64,000 nt of DNA from Sipunculus nudus. Lineage: Eukaryota; Annelida; Sipuncula; Golfingiida; Sipunculidae. The stretch's first letter is position 1, and every line of letters begins with the position of its first letter. Positions 46,098 through 58,470 of this stretch are shown piece after piece. The position numbers and the translations under genes are program-made. The notes beneath the pieces were generated by a model, which saw only the letters and a list, made by a program, of their open reading frames with translations, was not told the origin of the DNA and did no database searches. The DNA lies in NCBI GenBank assembly GCA_026874595.1, contig CM049307.1, forward strand, positions 25,457,079 through 25,521,078, given 5' to 3'.

Positions 46098-46368
46098 GGT
46101 TCATTGAGGCATCGCCTATGCCGGGCTTCCAATTGGCTACTAATACTCCCATTTAATTTGTCTTAATATTTTTAGGCCGTCGCTTATATTGAGTTCGGCG
46201 AGACTTTAAAACACAAGTGTAAACGTTTATCGGACCACCACTCTTGAAAGTAGACCTAACAAACTCTGACTCAGCTAGTCAGCGCGAGATATTCTGGTGC
46301 ACACGACGAGCGCATTCAAATTGTACCGGCTGACTGAAACGATCATGATCCGCGAGACGCAATTTAAC
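46098..46368 (+). repeat. 271-bp flanking direct repeat, right copy
   Basis: It begins immediately after the ATCATCAT tail of the LINE and is 264/271 identical to 40831-41101. Beyond 46368 the sequence is unrelated to LINE ORF1. Confidence 0.95.
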
Positions 46369-47717
46369 AGTTAATACACGGGTTCGGACAAATGCTGCCT
46401 GATGCTCTTGTCATCTCGGCAGAGGGAATTTTACTGGACCTGTTGGTACAAAATTGTTGCGATAGCGTCTACAATATGCACTTACATTTGGCCCATGGAC
46501 CGTAATATTCGTTCAGCAGAAATATATAATAGGGCACGAAGGTCCATGTGTGGACTATCTGAAAACATGATTTCAGTGCGAATGTTACCAAGCGGGTCGA
46601 GCTGTGTGACTGCTGTTGGCGTTCTCATAGCAACGATGCCACTCATGAGGCGTGACGGCCTGATATGCAAATACGGGGAAGTCGTAAGGTCCTCAAATAG
46701 CCTTGTGACGCCTTAAAATGCAAATATCAGGGATTCACCATACGGACTTAACAGGGCTTTAGTGATAAGAGCTGGCACTGAGTTAAGTCTATCGGTACAT
46801 GGAATCACATTTTATTTTAAGCATTTTATTAGTCAACGCAAATACTAAAGCCCAGGCAGGACTAGGCATTGCATTAACAACGAGATCATTCAAGATAATA
46901 TTATATTTCAAGGAGGGAACATATATACTGTATTTCATAAATAACTAATTTGCATGACAAAGCATCGGACATCTTTATTTAATTGTTGGAACATTTTGCA
47001 AATTATCAAGTTTATTGTTAATGCACGAGTTTTTTTTTTATTAAAGCATCATAAAGGAAATATTGCTTTAACTTACTGGTCTAACTATGTATAATGTCAA
47101 TAATTTTAAAAGTTATTCTACATATTTGTGTCATTTGTTCAACTAATTTGCATATTTGAATACCTTTATAAAAAAAAATATTTCTTATTAAAAAAAATGA
47201 TGGAACAAGTTCGCATATATTTAGTGTGAATAAAAGAGTTGATCTGCTTTCTTATTGATCTTCCCCTAGCTTCAGTGGACTACTGAAAACATAATTAGCG
47301 AACTTGTATTATGTAATGAACATGAAGCGAGTCAAGTCATTATTATCGTGTTTCTTTTTCGTGCTAAATAAACGTGCAGCACATACATCAATGCATGGGT
47401 TTTTGATATAACGGTACTCTTTTTTTAGAAAGCCATTTTCTACCTTTTTTTAAATGTTTTTCAGACATATATACAAATTACTCATTTAATTTGTAAAATA
47501 CAAAATGTGCTGAGCACAAGTCGATCATTAAAAATATCTTACTTATTTTAGCAGGACCAGTTAAACAGTTTTGTAAACGGAAAAAGTCGTCACCTAGACT
47601 TTACCTCAAGATCGACTTACTTCACGGTTAATATTTAACGATTCACTTGCAATCCTATGTGGAATAAACGACATGAATTAATCCAAATACACACTTTTTA
47701 TAAGCTTTCGGGCGTTA

Positions 47718-48456
47718 AGGGGCCCTCGCACGTAAGCATTTTGTATGCGGTTGTACACGACACAGTTCGCGCTTTCAAGACATGCGATTTGTACATGCGT
47801 TTTCAATTAAAGGAGCTTCCGCGTTCGTCAGAGGTGCCCATTCACCTACCTTTTGAAAAAGAATTTACATGATTTCTGGCTTCCTCTGTCTATATATTAA
47901 AGGTTTTTAAGGGTAATTTTGGTTGTGAAACTTTCTTATAACGCCTTTGTGAAGGATGTATGAACTTGTTTATCAACAACATGTTTGTAAACATAGCAAT
48001 GTTGAGAAATGGGAAAAACATGTAACCTAAGGTGTAGGTTACATATATTTGGCGATAGAAAGGTAACTTATAGCAAAACACCATTTTCAAAGCTCTGGCT
48101 TATCTGATTTGCCGCCAGATGCCCTTGTTGAATTTGTTTTGATTATTTTGGTGACCGCAAAGTGACCGTAAGTTGTGAAAACTGCGGAAGCGTTCTTATG
48201 ACCAGTGTTTTTGCTCTATTTTGCTCTGCATTTCTTGCATTCTCTGCGTTTTATACGATTTGTTTGCTTTTTTTCGCGTTAACCTGCAATAACAGCAAAT
48301 ACTTTGAACATGTCCAAAATACTAGTATATTTCAACATATCGCGTCTCTGTCCACGTTTGTATACGTTCTCATACGTTTATGTGTGCTTTAATAGGTTGT
48401 CAGACGATTTTATACGATTTCAGAACACACGGAAATCGATGATCTGCGAGGGCCGC
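47718..48456. mobile_element. Possible TIR element, GGCCCTCGCA ends
   Basis: GGGGCCCTCGCACGTAAGC near 47720 faces TGATCTGCGAGGGCCGC near 48437; the shared inverted core is GGCCCTCGCA. About 740 bp, no transposase. The repeat is short, so chance is possible. Confidence 0.35.
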
Positions 48457-48486
48457 TTTGAACAGTGCTGGGCCCTCGAAAGATTC

Positions 48487-48602
48487 CATGCCAGATGCGC
48501 CACTCCCAAATGCGAACACGTCTGTCAGTTACGCTACTGCCAGATGCGCAACTGCCATATGCGCCAAATTCCAGTTACGCGACGTGCCGTATGCGCAACA
48601 AA
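48487..48602 (+). repeat. Degenerate 15-19-bp minisatellite
   Basis: About seven units of the type AGATGCGCAACTGCC, for example CCAGATGCGCCACTCCC, AGTTACGCTACTGCC and ATATGCGCCAAATTCC. They share the ATGCGC or TTACGC core. Confidence 0.7.
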
Positions 48603-51330
48603 GCTATATAATAAGTCATATTACGTTGTGCTTATAGTAAGTGTGTATCTGTATCACACGGCCCCTTTATTATTTTATCGAATGAGGTATATTTTTGCAA
48701 CAATAGGCCTGTACGAGCTAAGAAACCCTTTCCATTTTAAGCGACAATGTGCGGTCACGACACGTGCGGCCGATCACCATGACACAGTCGCATTATCTGT
48801 CAGTAAAATTTATGAACATTGAATATTTTTATTTATTCGTCTCCGTTTCTTAAGAAACACTAACAATGAACTAGCTATCATATAGTGTTACGGAACCTAA
48901 TATCAACAGATCACGTAGTCGTAACGAACATAAATTTTGTAACGGAGATAAAAATATCAGATTCTGTAACACTAGGCAGCGTAAAATGTCTAGGGGAATG
49001 AATAATGAAGTCAGTGGTTTTATGTTGACAAATAATTATAATTTTTTTCTTAAAACAATCCTAATATTACAATACACTAAATCAATACAATTTCACAGTA
49101 TAACAAGAGTACAACAGCAAATCAATACAAGTTTATAAATAATGTGTAAAGTGCTGGATACCACCATGCACTGTCACAGCGAAAACAATTCCTTTATAAC
49201 GTATATCCCAGATGAACAGTTCACATAAATCTTCTCAGACAATAACAGTCCAGTTCATTCACAAAATCAATCCGTTGTAATCCCGAAGTGAAGTTCCTGT
49301 TATAAAACCGATAGCATACTGAAGACTATATAAGATCCGTCACAAATTTAGAAGACAATCTATAATTGCCACACTTATCGGAAAAAGTCCTCAACTGACT
49401 CACACGCTTCTGTGTCCGCTGGAATATTTCTCTCCTGTTTGGCTCTAAAACACAGCCCCTTATTTATAACTTTCACCTCAAGCCGAGAACTTTCCATTTC
49501 TCGAACAATCCAAAGAACCTAACATGATACACAGTACACACGCGTTACAGGTAACATCTAGAACAACATCGCTGTTTCTACATATAAGGGTTCACACGTG
49601 GGCCGGCCAGGCTCGGCCAGGCGAGCAAGCCCCGGACTAGCATGACCGCTGTTTACACGTGAGACCCTATGCGCGGGCCGGGCTATGTCGTCATAGCAAT
49701 GGCCAATGCTAGCGCATCACATACACATAAAATAACAGAGACATCTGTAACAATAGATACATGTTAAATATTTATATAATGGGCGATATTTATTGTGTCA
49801 TATTGTCCGGCTTTCGTAGGTGATACAACATATTGACGTACTAATGTAATACACGTGTTTGTGTAAATAACCGGTGTTGTTATCGTTACTAATGTGGTCT
49901 AATTTAATATGTGATTTTATTTATGCTATATATTTGGCTTTAAAAAAAAGAATTATGTAAAATATGATCTTATTGACACTGATGTGTTACTGATTAACAG
50001 GAAACCACTCACAACTAAGGCTTCATTGACCCGGAAAACCCCGCCGGGATTATTCTCCAAACATCAAAGGGAAAGTGTTGCGGCTTGTTAATGAGCTCAT
50101 TTAAAGGATTATGAGCCATTATATACCAGCACTTGCATGTCATAAATGCGATATCATAACATCATTTCTTTAGTACGTGCACATGACAAAAGTTCCTGCA
50201 AAAATCTTAGGACTGAAATATGCGTCGTATAGTTCCTATCACTTCATTATAAAAATACGCATCAGCTAGAGCCGTGGATTTTCCACGGGAGCAGCTAGTC
50301 ATTATTATTATCATCAGAAAGTATACAAATAATAATATTATTTATGGACTGCATACCGTCGTTTCCCGAATATCGTTAGGATTTTCGTTGCTTATAATCC
50401 ATTCTACATTTCAGATATTGTTACGCACTTTTTTTATGATGTATTTATATTGTTTTAACAAAGAAAATAATATTATTTCAGAACTGCATACTGTCGCTTT
50501 CGAACACGGTCAGGATTATCGTTTCTAAGAATCCATTCCAAGTTTCAGATATTTTTTGCACATAAGTCTGGATTTATATTGTTTTAATTAGAAAGATAGA
50601 ATAATACCCTGTGGATTTTATGTTTGGCGATATATTTGTTTTCTATATTGTTATATAGTTTAATCACATTAACAAGGAAGGTTGTGCCATATAGTTTTAT
50701 TTTATACATTTATTATGAATAGATGAAGATCTGTTTAAACACTGTACACAAAAACATATATATCATGCAATGCTGTCTATGCATCGTCTCACCCACGGAT
50801 TAACGAATAAAAGCATCATCCAAAAGCACATACATAAAATCATACAAAGTTACAACAGATTTATTATAAACATACAAAACAGTATCTGTAATATACAATA
50901 AGTACAAAATAAAACATGAACACTATTCCATGTTGTAGTCTCCAAAGTTTAACAACTAATAAGTGTCTGAGATAAAAAAAAATGATGCACGACGTGCCTA
51001 TTATTCTTCCTTAGGAATGTGTTTGTGCTGATCCTCCCGCTCCTGTGCCTCTCCGTCAGTTTGGTGATCCTGCTGTCGAGTTTTCAAAACTTCCTCTAAC
51101 GAGGTGAGGTGCCTTCGCCGTTTGTAATGTTTGTCGCCTTCCTGTTGGTAGATGCTTGCTCGGTACGGAGATGTCCGATGAGGTCATAAATATTTGGGTG
51201 GATCATATGGAGTATCTTGTTTAGGGCGGAGTGCCATCCTTCCACCAAGTTATTGGTCCTTATATTCTCTTGGTTGACATTCCACAATTTTAGCGGATGC
51301 GACCGTTCAGCCACGTGTCGGCGTAATAAT

Positions 51331-51396
51331 CTACAGGAATCCGCAGCCCTCCAGGACCTGTGCCGACAGGTCCTGGAGGGCTGCGGATTCCTGTAG
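51331..51396. repeat. Perfect 31-bp inverted repeat, 4-base loop
   Basis: Arms 51331-51361 and 51366-51396 are exact reverse complements around GCCG. The left part starts CTACAGGAATCCGCAG. It lies inside the third MULE exon block and breaks its frame. Confidence 0.97.
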
Positions 51397-52771
51397 ATGG
51401 GTTGAGGTTTGAATATCTCCGAAATTCAAACGCACCATATTCACTGGCAAATACGCCAGTGCCATGAGCATGCATTCTTATTATACTTTCCGGGTCGTCT
51501 GGTTGGTACTGGAAAATAAAACAAATTAGTTTCAATTAATAATTTAACTTATTCATTACTTGTACATTTCTGTATTTAGGATGGCGCAGTTTTCCCCCGG
51601 TTTCCAATCTGAAACATAGCAAAAAAAAAATAAGCTTCACATTTGTAGAGAAAAGCAATCCGACCCGTGAATCTCTGTTTTGTGACTGCGTCTTGTCCTA
51701 TTCGCTACATCCGGCCCATTTTCTAAATTTCCACAAACCCAATGATATATAAGTGGCTCATCCGAAGAATTATTTTTCCTAATAATGAAGTATCTTTTAT
51801 TTAATATCCTGGTATCATGGTATACCAGGCAAACTAGTTACTCGGTACATATTTTCTAGGCAAAAAATATAGAAATGCATGGAAATGTATTCTTTTGCAT
51901 TAATTTATACATGAAATTAATAACCAACTCACCTGTATTCCCGTGACAGTCCCAATTCTTGCACCCGTTCCCATATCGCTTGGGTGTGGTGGAAATAGCA
52001 CGTACCCCTTCATGTTGCTGTTCGGAAAGTTTGCCCACATAGCTGCCAGCGTCGCCAGTTCGAAATCGGACATTATCTTTTGTGGTCGCAGCTGCGGGTC
52101 CCGCTCTCCCATGGCACGGCGCAGTCTGTCAAACAGCGTATGGTAAGTGTCTCTTCTTTTGTTGTTGAGAAGCGCATATACAAGCGAAAAAAACAGTGCT
52201 TCTCGTACAAGCCGTGTATGGTGAACAGCTGTTTGAAGATGGTCGGGGACGCCTTGAAGGTGCCATCCACGAACTGCTCACTCTCAGACAGAAGTTGGAG
52301 GTTACTACCCGTTGCGAAGACAATGATATCCTCATCCTGGTATAACAAGAAGCGTGGTCCATTCTTGGTTAGAGACCATTCTCCGTCCAACTGTACACCG
52401 TCTCTCGATGTTGGTAGTGGAGGGAGGGTGGCTTGTCTCGCCCTAAACATCTGAGAGCTGCAGCTTGAGAAGCAAGGAGTGTACAGGTCCTCAGATGCTT
52501 ACGGTGGGGGCGTACCGAGTTCTCCGTCGAGGTACTTGTTGTAAACCTACAATGAATTGGAACATAAGACTTACAATTCGGTCAAATTGGATTGTTTCGT
52601 TCATTTCCATTTATAATACGTATCAAATGTGTAACAATATAGTAAACGGTGCTTTGTATTTTTTTATAATATATTTTTGTATTATTATTTCTAATGTATC
52701 TATTTATATTTGTTTATTTTTTTTATATTTGGACTAAAACTCCAATATTATTGAGTTTAGCTTATTCTCCA

Positions 52772-52925
52772 TTAATAGGCCAGTTTACCATGGTCGCGAT
52801 TCCGCGAGCGGAAAAGTCGTATTGAAAAATCGCTCCTGTGTAAACCATGTAAACCTTTTCCACGATCGCCTTTCCGCGCGCGGGTATAATATCGGCGAGG
52901 AAAATCAATTGCGCGATCATGGAAA
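52772..52925. repeat. Inverted-repeat MITE-like segment
   Basis: TTTACCATGGTCGCGATTCC at the left faces CAATTGCGCGATCATGGAAA at the right; CCATGGTCGCG and CGCGATCATGG are near inverses. It is GC-rich against an AT-rich background and lies in the first MULE intron. Confidence 0.45.
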
Positions 52926-53199
52926 AGGGGTATTAGTCTACACAAACTTATTTGAACATATGTGATATAGAGTATGAAATAAACCTTAGTCCTACTCTTA
53001 CCTCTCGCATGGTCATGTGCACGTGATGGGGAGCCAACTCCATCAATCGTGATTTGATGGTGTCACCAAAGGCTTTTTCCTCATCCGGCAGATGTGTGTG
53101 TTCAGTCGTATGAACCACAGACACATTTTCTCCTTCTCCGATAGTATGTACTTTGCCTGAACAGCCACTGCGGTGAACACATCTGCAAAAATGAAGCAA

Positions 53200-54735
53200 G
53201 GTGGAACTTACTGCATTGTAAGACGGGGAATTAAGGCTATATATTAAAATGTATTCGATACGAATATTAAAAAGAAAAAGGTAGGCCTATTTTATTGTAT
53301 TCAAAGAGAAATTATGTTAAACACTATTTTATAATAGCTATATTTAAATCATATATATATAGTTCATAACGATACATCAATCTGTTGTATGAATTTGCCG
53401 TCTTTGTTCCCGTTTTGTATATCAGAATGTGTCAATAAAACAGTGTTAAAGTCAGCAGCACCCTAAATTTATATGCTTATTGTTCTTTGGAAGTAGAACT
53501 CAAATAAATAAATGCTTGCAATATAAATACATCTAAAGGCGGTTTCACACCTGAATGATATTTTTGGTTACCGACTGTTAAATATTTCTAAATTTGTAAA
53601 TGATTTTCTCATTGATTTGAAGTTTATCTCTGGGTTTACTGTTTTATTCTGCAATAAAATGTCATGAAAATAATTTATTATCTTAATTTTAATATCTTGT
53701 GTTGCTGGTATAATGGCAGGGTATAAACCCAGGGAAGGGTTGGTTGATTTTAATAATTTTATTTAAATCACTTATTAACGTTATGATTATAAAAGCTAAA
53801 ATAATTTAATATATATTTCTTTTCCAGAATTATAAATTGTAATTCATGAAGACAATTCGTGTTTGAAAATATATTCCATTCAGGTATAATTTAAAACTGA
53901 TGGAACTTGTTAGTTTAGGTACCAGGCTATATGGTTATGTTTACATGTGACATATTTACCACTGAGAGGAACCAGACTCCCGTTTTTACATGCCTTTAAA
54001 AATAATTGCGCAACCTGTTGTTTCAGAAGAACAAATTCAACAGCGCCTTTTGATCAGGTAAAAAAAAGTTTGAATAAGTAGTTCAGATTGATTTATATAT
54101 ATTATTTCAAATCTGCCTATATTATTTAGACGGTCTGTGCACATGCAAACAACTGAACATTGCAAATGCAAAACCTTGAACTGAAAAAAAATAAACCGAT
54201 TAACGAAACATAAGTTTTTGTTCCATGAATTGTTCTATATTTATCGGGGATTATATTATTTTTTTTTGTTGGAGGGGTGGGGGAATGAACACCAAGTCAT
54301 TGATAATATTGCTAATGGTGGTTTCACACCGGATGCGTGCGAACGAATATGACACGAACAAAAGTACTGTGCCTCCGACTAAAATTCTGCCGCATCCGAA
54401 ATGATCATTCACACCAAACCCGAACGATATTTTTGGTTTCAGACGGAGGAATTTTCGTCTCCGAAATTCGTAGACAGCTATATGAGCCATATATTGGATG
54501 CACATATTTTTTTGTTTTGGCCTAAAAACTTTATCTACATTGCAGCAGAAGTATTTGAAAAAAAAAATCCACTGTAAGTAAGGTTAATATCATGCATGCT
54601 TTTACAGAGGAGTTGACTGTTATTCAGTATTTCAAGTGACCCATACCAAAGAGTAGCACAAGCACAAATGATATGAGAGTTTACATATTTATTAAAAATT
54701 AAATGCAATTATTTGGCCAAATAAAAGTTTTATTA
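53200..54735. other. Intergenic, no gene recognised
   Basis: AT-rich. GGTTTCACACC blocks near 53541 and 54320 with a shared GATATTTTTGGTT suggest relics of one small repeat family. TTTATCTACATTGCAGCA near 54530 recurs near 63770. Confidence 0.45.
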
Positions 54736-57174
54736 ACAAGTGACCCATGGGTCATGACGCTCAGCTGCCAAGCATGACCTGTGACATCATGGACTGAGAT
54801 TCACAACTTCCAGTCAAATTTTGAAGAACCAATTTGCCAATTTGTTGAAAATTTTCTATGACAACAGAAATATATATCACCTATGTCTGGTTAAAACACA
54901 GTGAATTGATGGTCTGAGGAAAATGCATGATTGTTAAGCTATCAGGAACTATTCCAACAGCTTGCTTGAAACCTGTCAGTCTCAAAAGGAACACCACAAA
55001 GGGCAAATATAAGATCAAAATATATAGCAAAAATCAAGGAAATACATGCAAGAATTATTGAGAAACAGGTGCTTCTGTATGAATTTTTATTCAATACAAG
55101 CCAACTGTACTGCACTTTTATAAATGATGGTAATATTTATTCAGAAATATTTGACCCAATCCTTTACAAGATTACATAAATATACATCCAACTGCATTCA
55201 CTTTAACTGTTCTTGAGATAATATGATCAAAAGGAATTAAAAGATGGTTGCCTGGTGGCCATATTGGACTTCTGACAAGTCTGAAATCAGACAACAAACA
55301 TTCTCTAAATCGGACCAAACATTAAAGAAAAATTACTGAAACTGCACTGAAGAAAGAATTTCTAAGGTGGCTAACTGGCAGACATAATGGATATCTGACA
55401 AGTATGACATTTGATATCCAACATTCTCCAATAAGAGACCAAACTTGGGGCAAATTATCCAGTAATGAATGCCCAAAATAATTCAAAAGGCATGTCCAGG
55501 CCCTCATATCAGATTTATAGATATGCAATTGTAAAAAGTGTAAGTCCAATATTTTTTATTATCACTCTGCTTTTCAATGGGGTCAGCAGGGTAGGTAAAC
55601 TGCCAAACCTGAAAGAAAAGAAATGCAGAAAGCATGACTAAGAGTCTTGAAATAAAACAAAAAGCCATCCTAAATCAAGGTACACCTCCACATATTATGA
55701 GAACAAACACTTGCTTTTATATGTGGTGATATATATTAAAATATTCAGATATCTAGGAAACTAAGTTTATTGCTAGGATTCCATAAAATAAACTGCAAAA
55801 TGTTCCCATCATCTTATAAATCAGTAGCTAAACCTTAATACTATACTTTCATAGTCTTAATGCCTGGCTGAAGCATTCTGACAACAGTGTTTTTGTTAAG
55901 TAACGAGTTAACCTGTTAAGTAACGAGGTACTTATCACTGAGCCTTATCACTTAATAGGCTGATACAAAAGGGAGTCATATGTCACCAGTGTCACTCACA
56001 ATTACAGCCACACAGGGAGATGTACCAGCTGGAGTGGGATGGTTATATATACAAGAAAAATAGAGATGGTCTATAAAATAAGTAATTGTGAACATCCCTG
56101 ACCTATGACCTTGGCCTTTTGCCCATATATCAACTGGATTCTTTCTAAATGATGGGTAACTATTAACCACTTAAATCTGGTGTAATTACTTGGCAACCAA
56201 TGGGTAATAACTTTGACCTGCAACCTTTAACCTGCTGACCAGCTGACCCCAAAATCAATAAGTTATTTATTCAAGCAAAAAGACCCATAAATATGAAGTT
56301 TGAGTCAAACTGAGTGATGCATAGATGTGGCATATGTGAAAGACTGAAGGTTTGGGTTGAACAGTTACACTTGAAATATGCTCACAAGCATTTAGAACAA
56401 TTAAATATTGTGACCTTGACCTTTGACTTTTTGACCTCAACATCAATAGGCTTCTTCTCTTATTGGTAGGTAAGCCATATATGACAGATGGAAGGTACAG
56501 ATTGAAAAGTTTGCCTGAAAATGACTCCACGCAAGAAGTGGGTGCTGTGAACTTGACCTTTGACCTCAAAATCAACAGGTCTTTTCCCCTGTTGGCAGAG
56601 AAGGGATATCAGTGCTGGAAGGTTTGGAATGAAAAGTCTAGCTTGAAATGTGTCCACAACCTTTTCAAAGAAGTGGATCCTGTGACCCTGACCCCTGACC
56701 TTGTGACCGCAAAATCTATAGGATTCTTCTCCAACTTAGTATGTGAGCTATATGTGAAAAATCAAAGAATTGGGATGAAAGGGTTGGCTTAAAATGCATC
56801 CACAGGCTTTTCAAAGAAGAGGCTCCTGTGACCTTGACCTTTGGACATAAAAAAATTATGGTTCTTCCCCTGTTGGTAGGTGAGCTGTATGTGAAAGATG
56901 GAAGGTTTGGGATGAAAATTTTGTCTCAAAGAGTTATTTCTGGGGGGTGCAAACACACCCCATAACTTCGAGAATATAGGTCGCAGTGACCTAATTTCAG
57001 GTTTGCAAGGAGATCTTTTTATAACCTCTAAGACTGCATAGGGTTCATGGCCCTAGCCCCTACGGTTACGATTTGTGCCCTGCTAACGGACGGCCGGCCG
57101 GACGGACAGACAGAAGGAAGACGGACAAAGACCCATCGCTATAGCCCAGCATGACTGAAAGTCAGCTGAGCTAA
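54736..57174 (-). mobile_element. GACCCATGGGTC-family element D (reverse)
   Basis: Its tail is at the left (ACAAGTGACCCATGGGTCAT, GACGCTCAGCTG) and its head at the right (CTGAAAGTCAGCTGAGCTAA, with a GGACGGACAGACAG tract). The interior holds about 140-bp tandem units at about 56090-56930. No coding capacity. Confidence 0.7.
56090..56930 (+). repeat. ~140-bp tandem units with GTGACCTTGACC cores
   Basis: Cores are at about 56411, 56552, 56682 and 56829 with diverged copies near 56099 and 56210. Each is followed by a GATGGAAGGTTTGGGATG-like stretch. Spacing is 130-147 bp. A perfect TGACCTTTGACCT is at 56554-56566. Confidence 0.75.
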
Positions 57175-58470
57175 AAAAATACTAACCGTATCATCTGAAA
57201 AGACTGTTTAATATAGTATAATTGAAATAAATGACTATTAAAATAATATTATAAAATGTATTCATGAATGCATTCATGAATACATTTTGAAATTATTTGC
57301 CCCCACATTCAAATACTTTCTTTTTACCTATATCAGTGTTTGCATTCATTTTCATGATCATACTATTGAATATTGAATATTGAATATTATTTGTATTCAT
57401 ATTCAACTACAATTATAAAGTATTCACTCAATGTCTCGTATTTATTCTGTTTCAGTCAAACGAAACTGTTGAGAGTCCAGGATATACAAATTTCACAAAT
57501 TATGGACATCATAATGAGAACTTTAAGATCTGATTTTTTTTATCACATTTAAATATTTTTATTTTTTTTTAAACATGTACCAGAAACAAAAAGAAATGAA
57601 ATCTTTGCTATAATAAATATAAACCAATAAATTAAATCCCTGGAAAAGACCAAGAAATTTTGATTAATATAATTATAATTAACTGCATCCATGTCTATAT
57701 CATTAACTTTATATAATCCCTTAGAGTAAAAACAATTTTATTTAATTGTTTATTTTTCATTATTATGATTGAAATGAAAAATACCTAATGGTGACTGCAA
57801 GGTGTCATTTGAAATTCATTTACAGCCATTCATAGAAGGTCCATAAAACATCTGACACATAGCCTTATTTCAGAGCATTAGACTTGTGCAGGTAAATTCA
57901 AAATGTCCTTCCAGTGAACTGAATGTATATGGTCACTATAGTGACTAAAAGGAATAATGTGCCTCAACAATAACTGATTAAGCAATATACCATTTTATTC
58001 TTATTACTTACAGGTCCACAGACTGCAAACAAACAAATCACCCTGATTTACATAATCAAAATTGAATTATATAAAACAAGGGGAATACTTTGGAGGGTTT
58101 CTTACATATTAGTCAATATCTTTTAAAATCTGCATGGTGGTTGTGATGACTGAATTGAAAATGGGATTTACATAATGTCTGAACAGTGATTCTCTCTCAA
58201 GACTAAATGCACATACTAACACAGCTTTTGATTCATAAAAAGTTTCATCAATTGATCCAGATCTGTTTATATCCTGAAAGAAACATTGCTCAATATATCC
58301 TGTGTCATAGAATTTACTTAAGTTTCTTTATTTGTCATGAAAAAAAAAGATAATTAAAACCTAGAAATATAAGGGAAACAGAACAAGGCCTTATTTCTAC
58401 AACAGCTGGTGATATGCACTGGCATTAAATCTTGGCCAAGCTTTGGTTTGGTTTATGGACAAAACAGAGA
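57175..58470. other. Intergenic repeats
   Basis: 57590-57850 is the inverted partner of 5060-5345. The block 57200-57330 (AATAATATTATAAAATGTAT) resembles the end of the window near 63900-63960. No gene recognised. Confidence 0.5.

Larger units (their letters stand above)
46370..51000. other. Intergenic, no gene recognised
   Basis: ORFs at 46402-46716 and 48304-48822 match no family I know. The region has locally higher GC islets: GGGCCGGCC-type sequence near 49600 and minisatellite-like DNA near 48490. Poly-T tracts and AT-rich DNA make up most of the rest. Confidence 0.55.
51001..53182 (-). pseudogene. Mutator-like (MULE) transposase gene, decayed
   Basis: Three exon blocks on the minus strand: 53182-53002, 52546-51933 and 51508-51001, with consensus splice sites. 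The first has C-x5-C and HTEHTH-like spacing as in FLYWCH/WRKY-type zinc fingers (CVHRSGCSGKVHT). The second has the MULE catalytic core: LYQDEDIIVFATGS, FVDGTFKASPTIFKQLFTIH (first Asp) and MSDFELATLAAMW (second Asp). A TQAIWERVQELGLS segment follows in another frame. The third has YYADTWLNG, then RTNNLVEGWHSALNKI (Asn-Asn/Glu helix) and HPNIYDLI. Frame changes occur near 52190 (T run), 52010, 51490, 51300 and 51130, and a fold-back interrupts it at 51331-51396. MULE enzymes cut and paste DNA; this copy looks dead. The 5' end before 53182 was not found. Confidence 0.82.

Noticed and set aside
40831-46368. LTR retrotransposon with 271-bp LTRs
   Set aside because: The coding region has an AP-like endonuclease and LINE-type RT, no gag-protease-integrase, and the repeats lack TG...CA ends.
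46402-46716. 104-codon ORF after the LINE
   Set aside because: No recognisable domain, no splice partners, and length is within chance expectation.
48304-48822. 172-codon ORF
   Set aside because: It runs through a minisatellite and unrelated AT-rich DNA; the Cys/Arg pattern comes from the repeated ATGCGC core.
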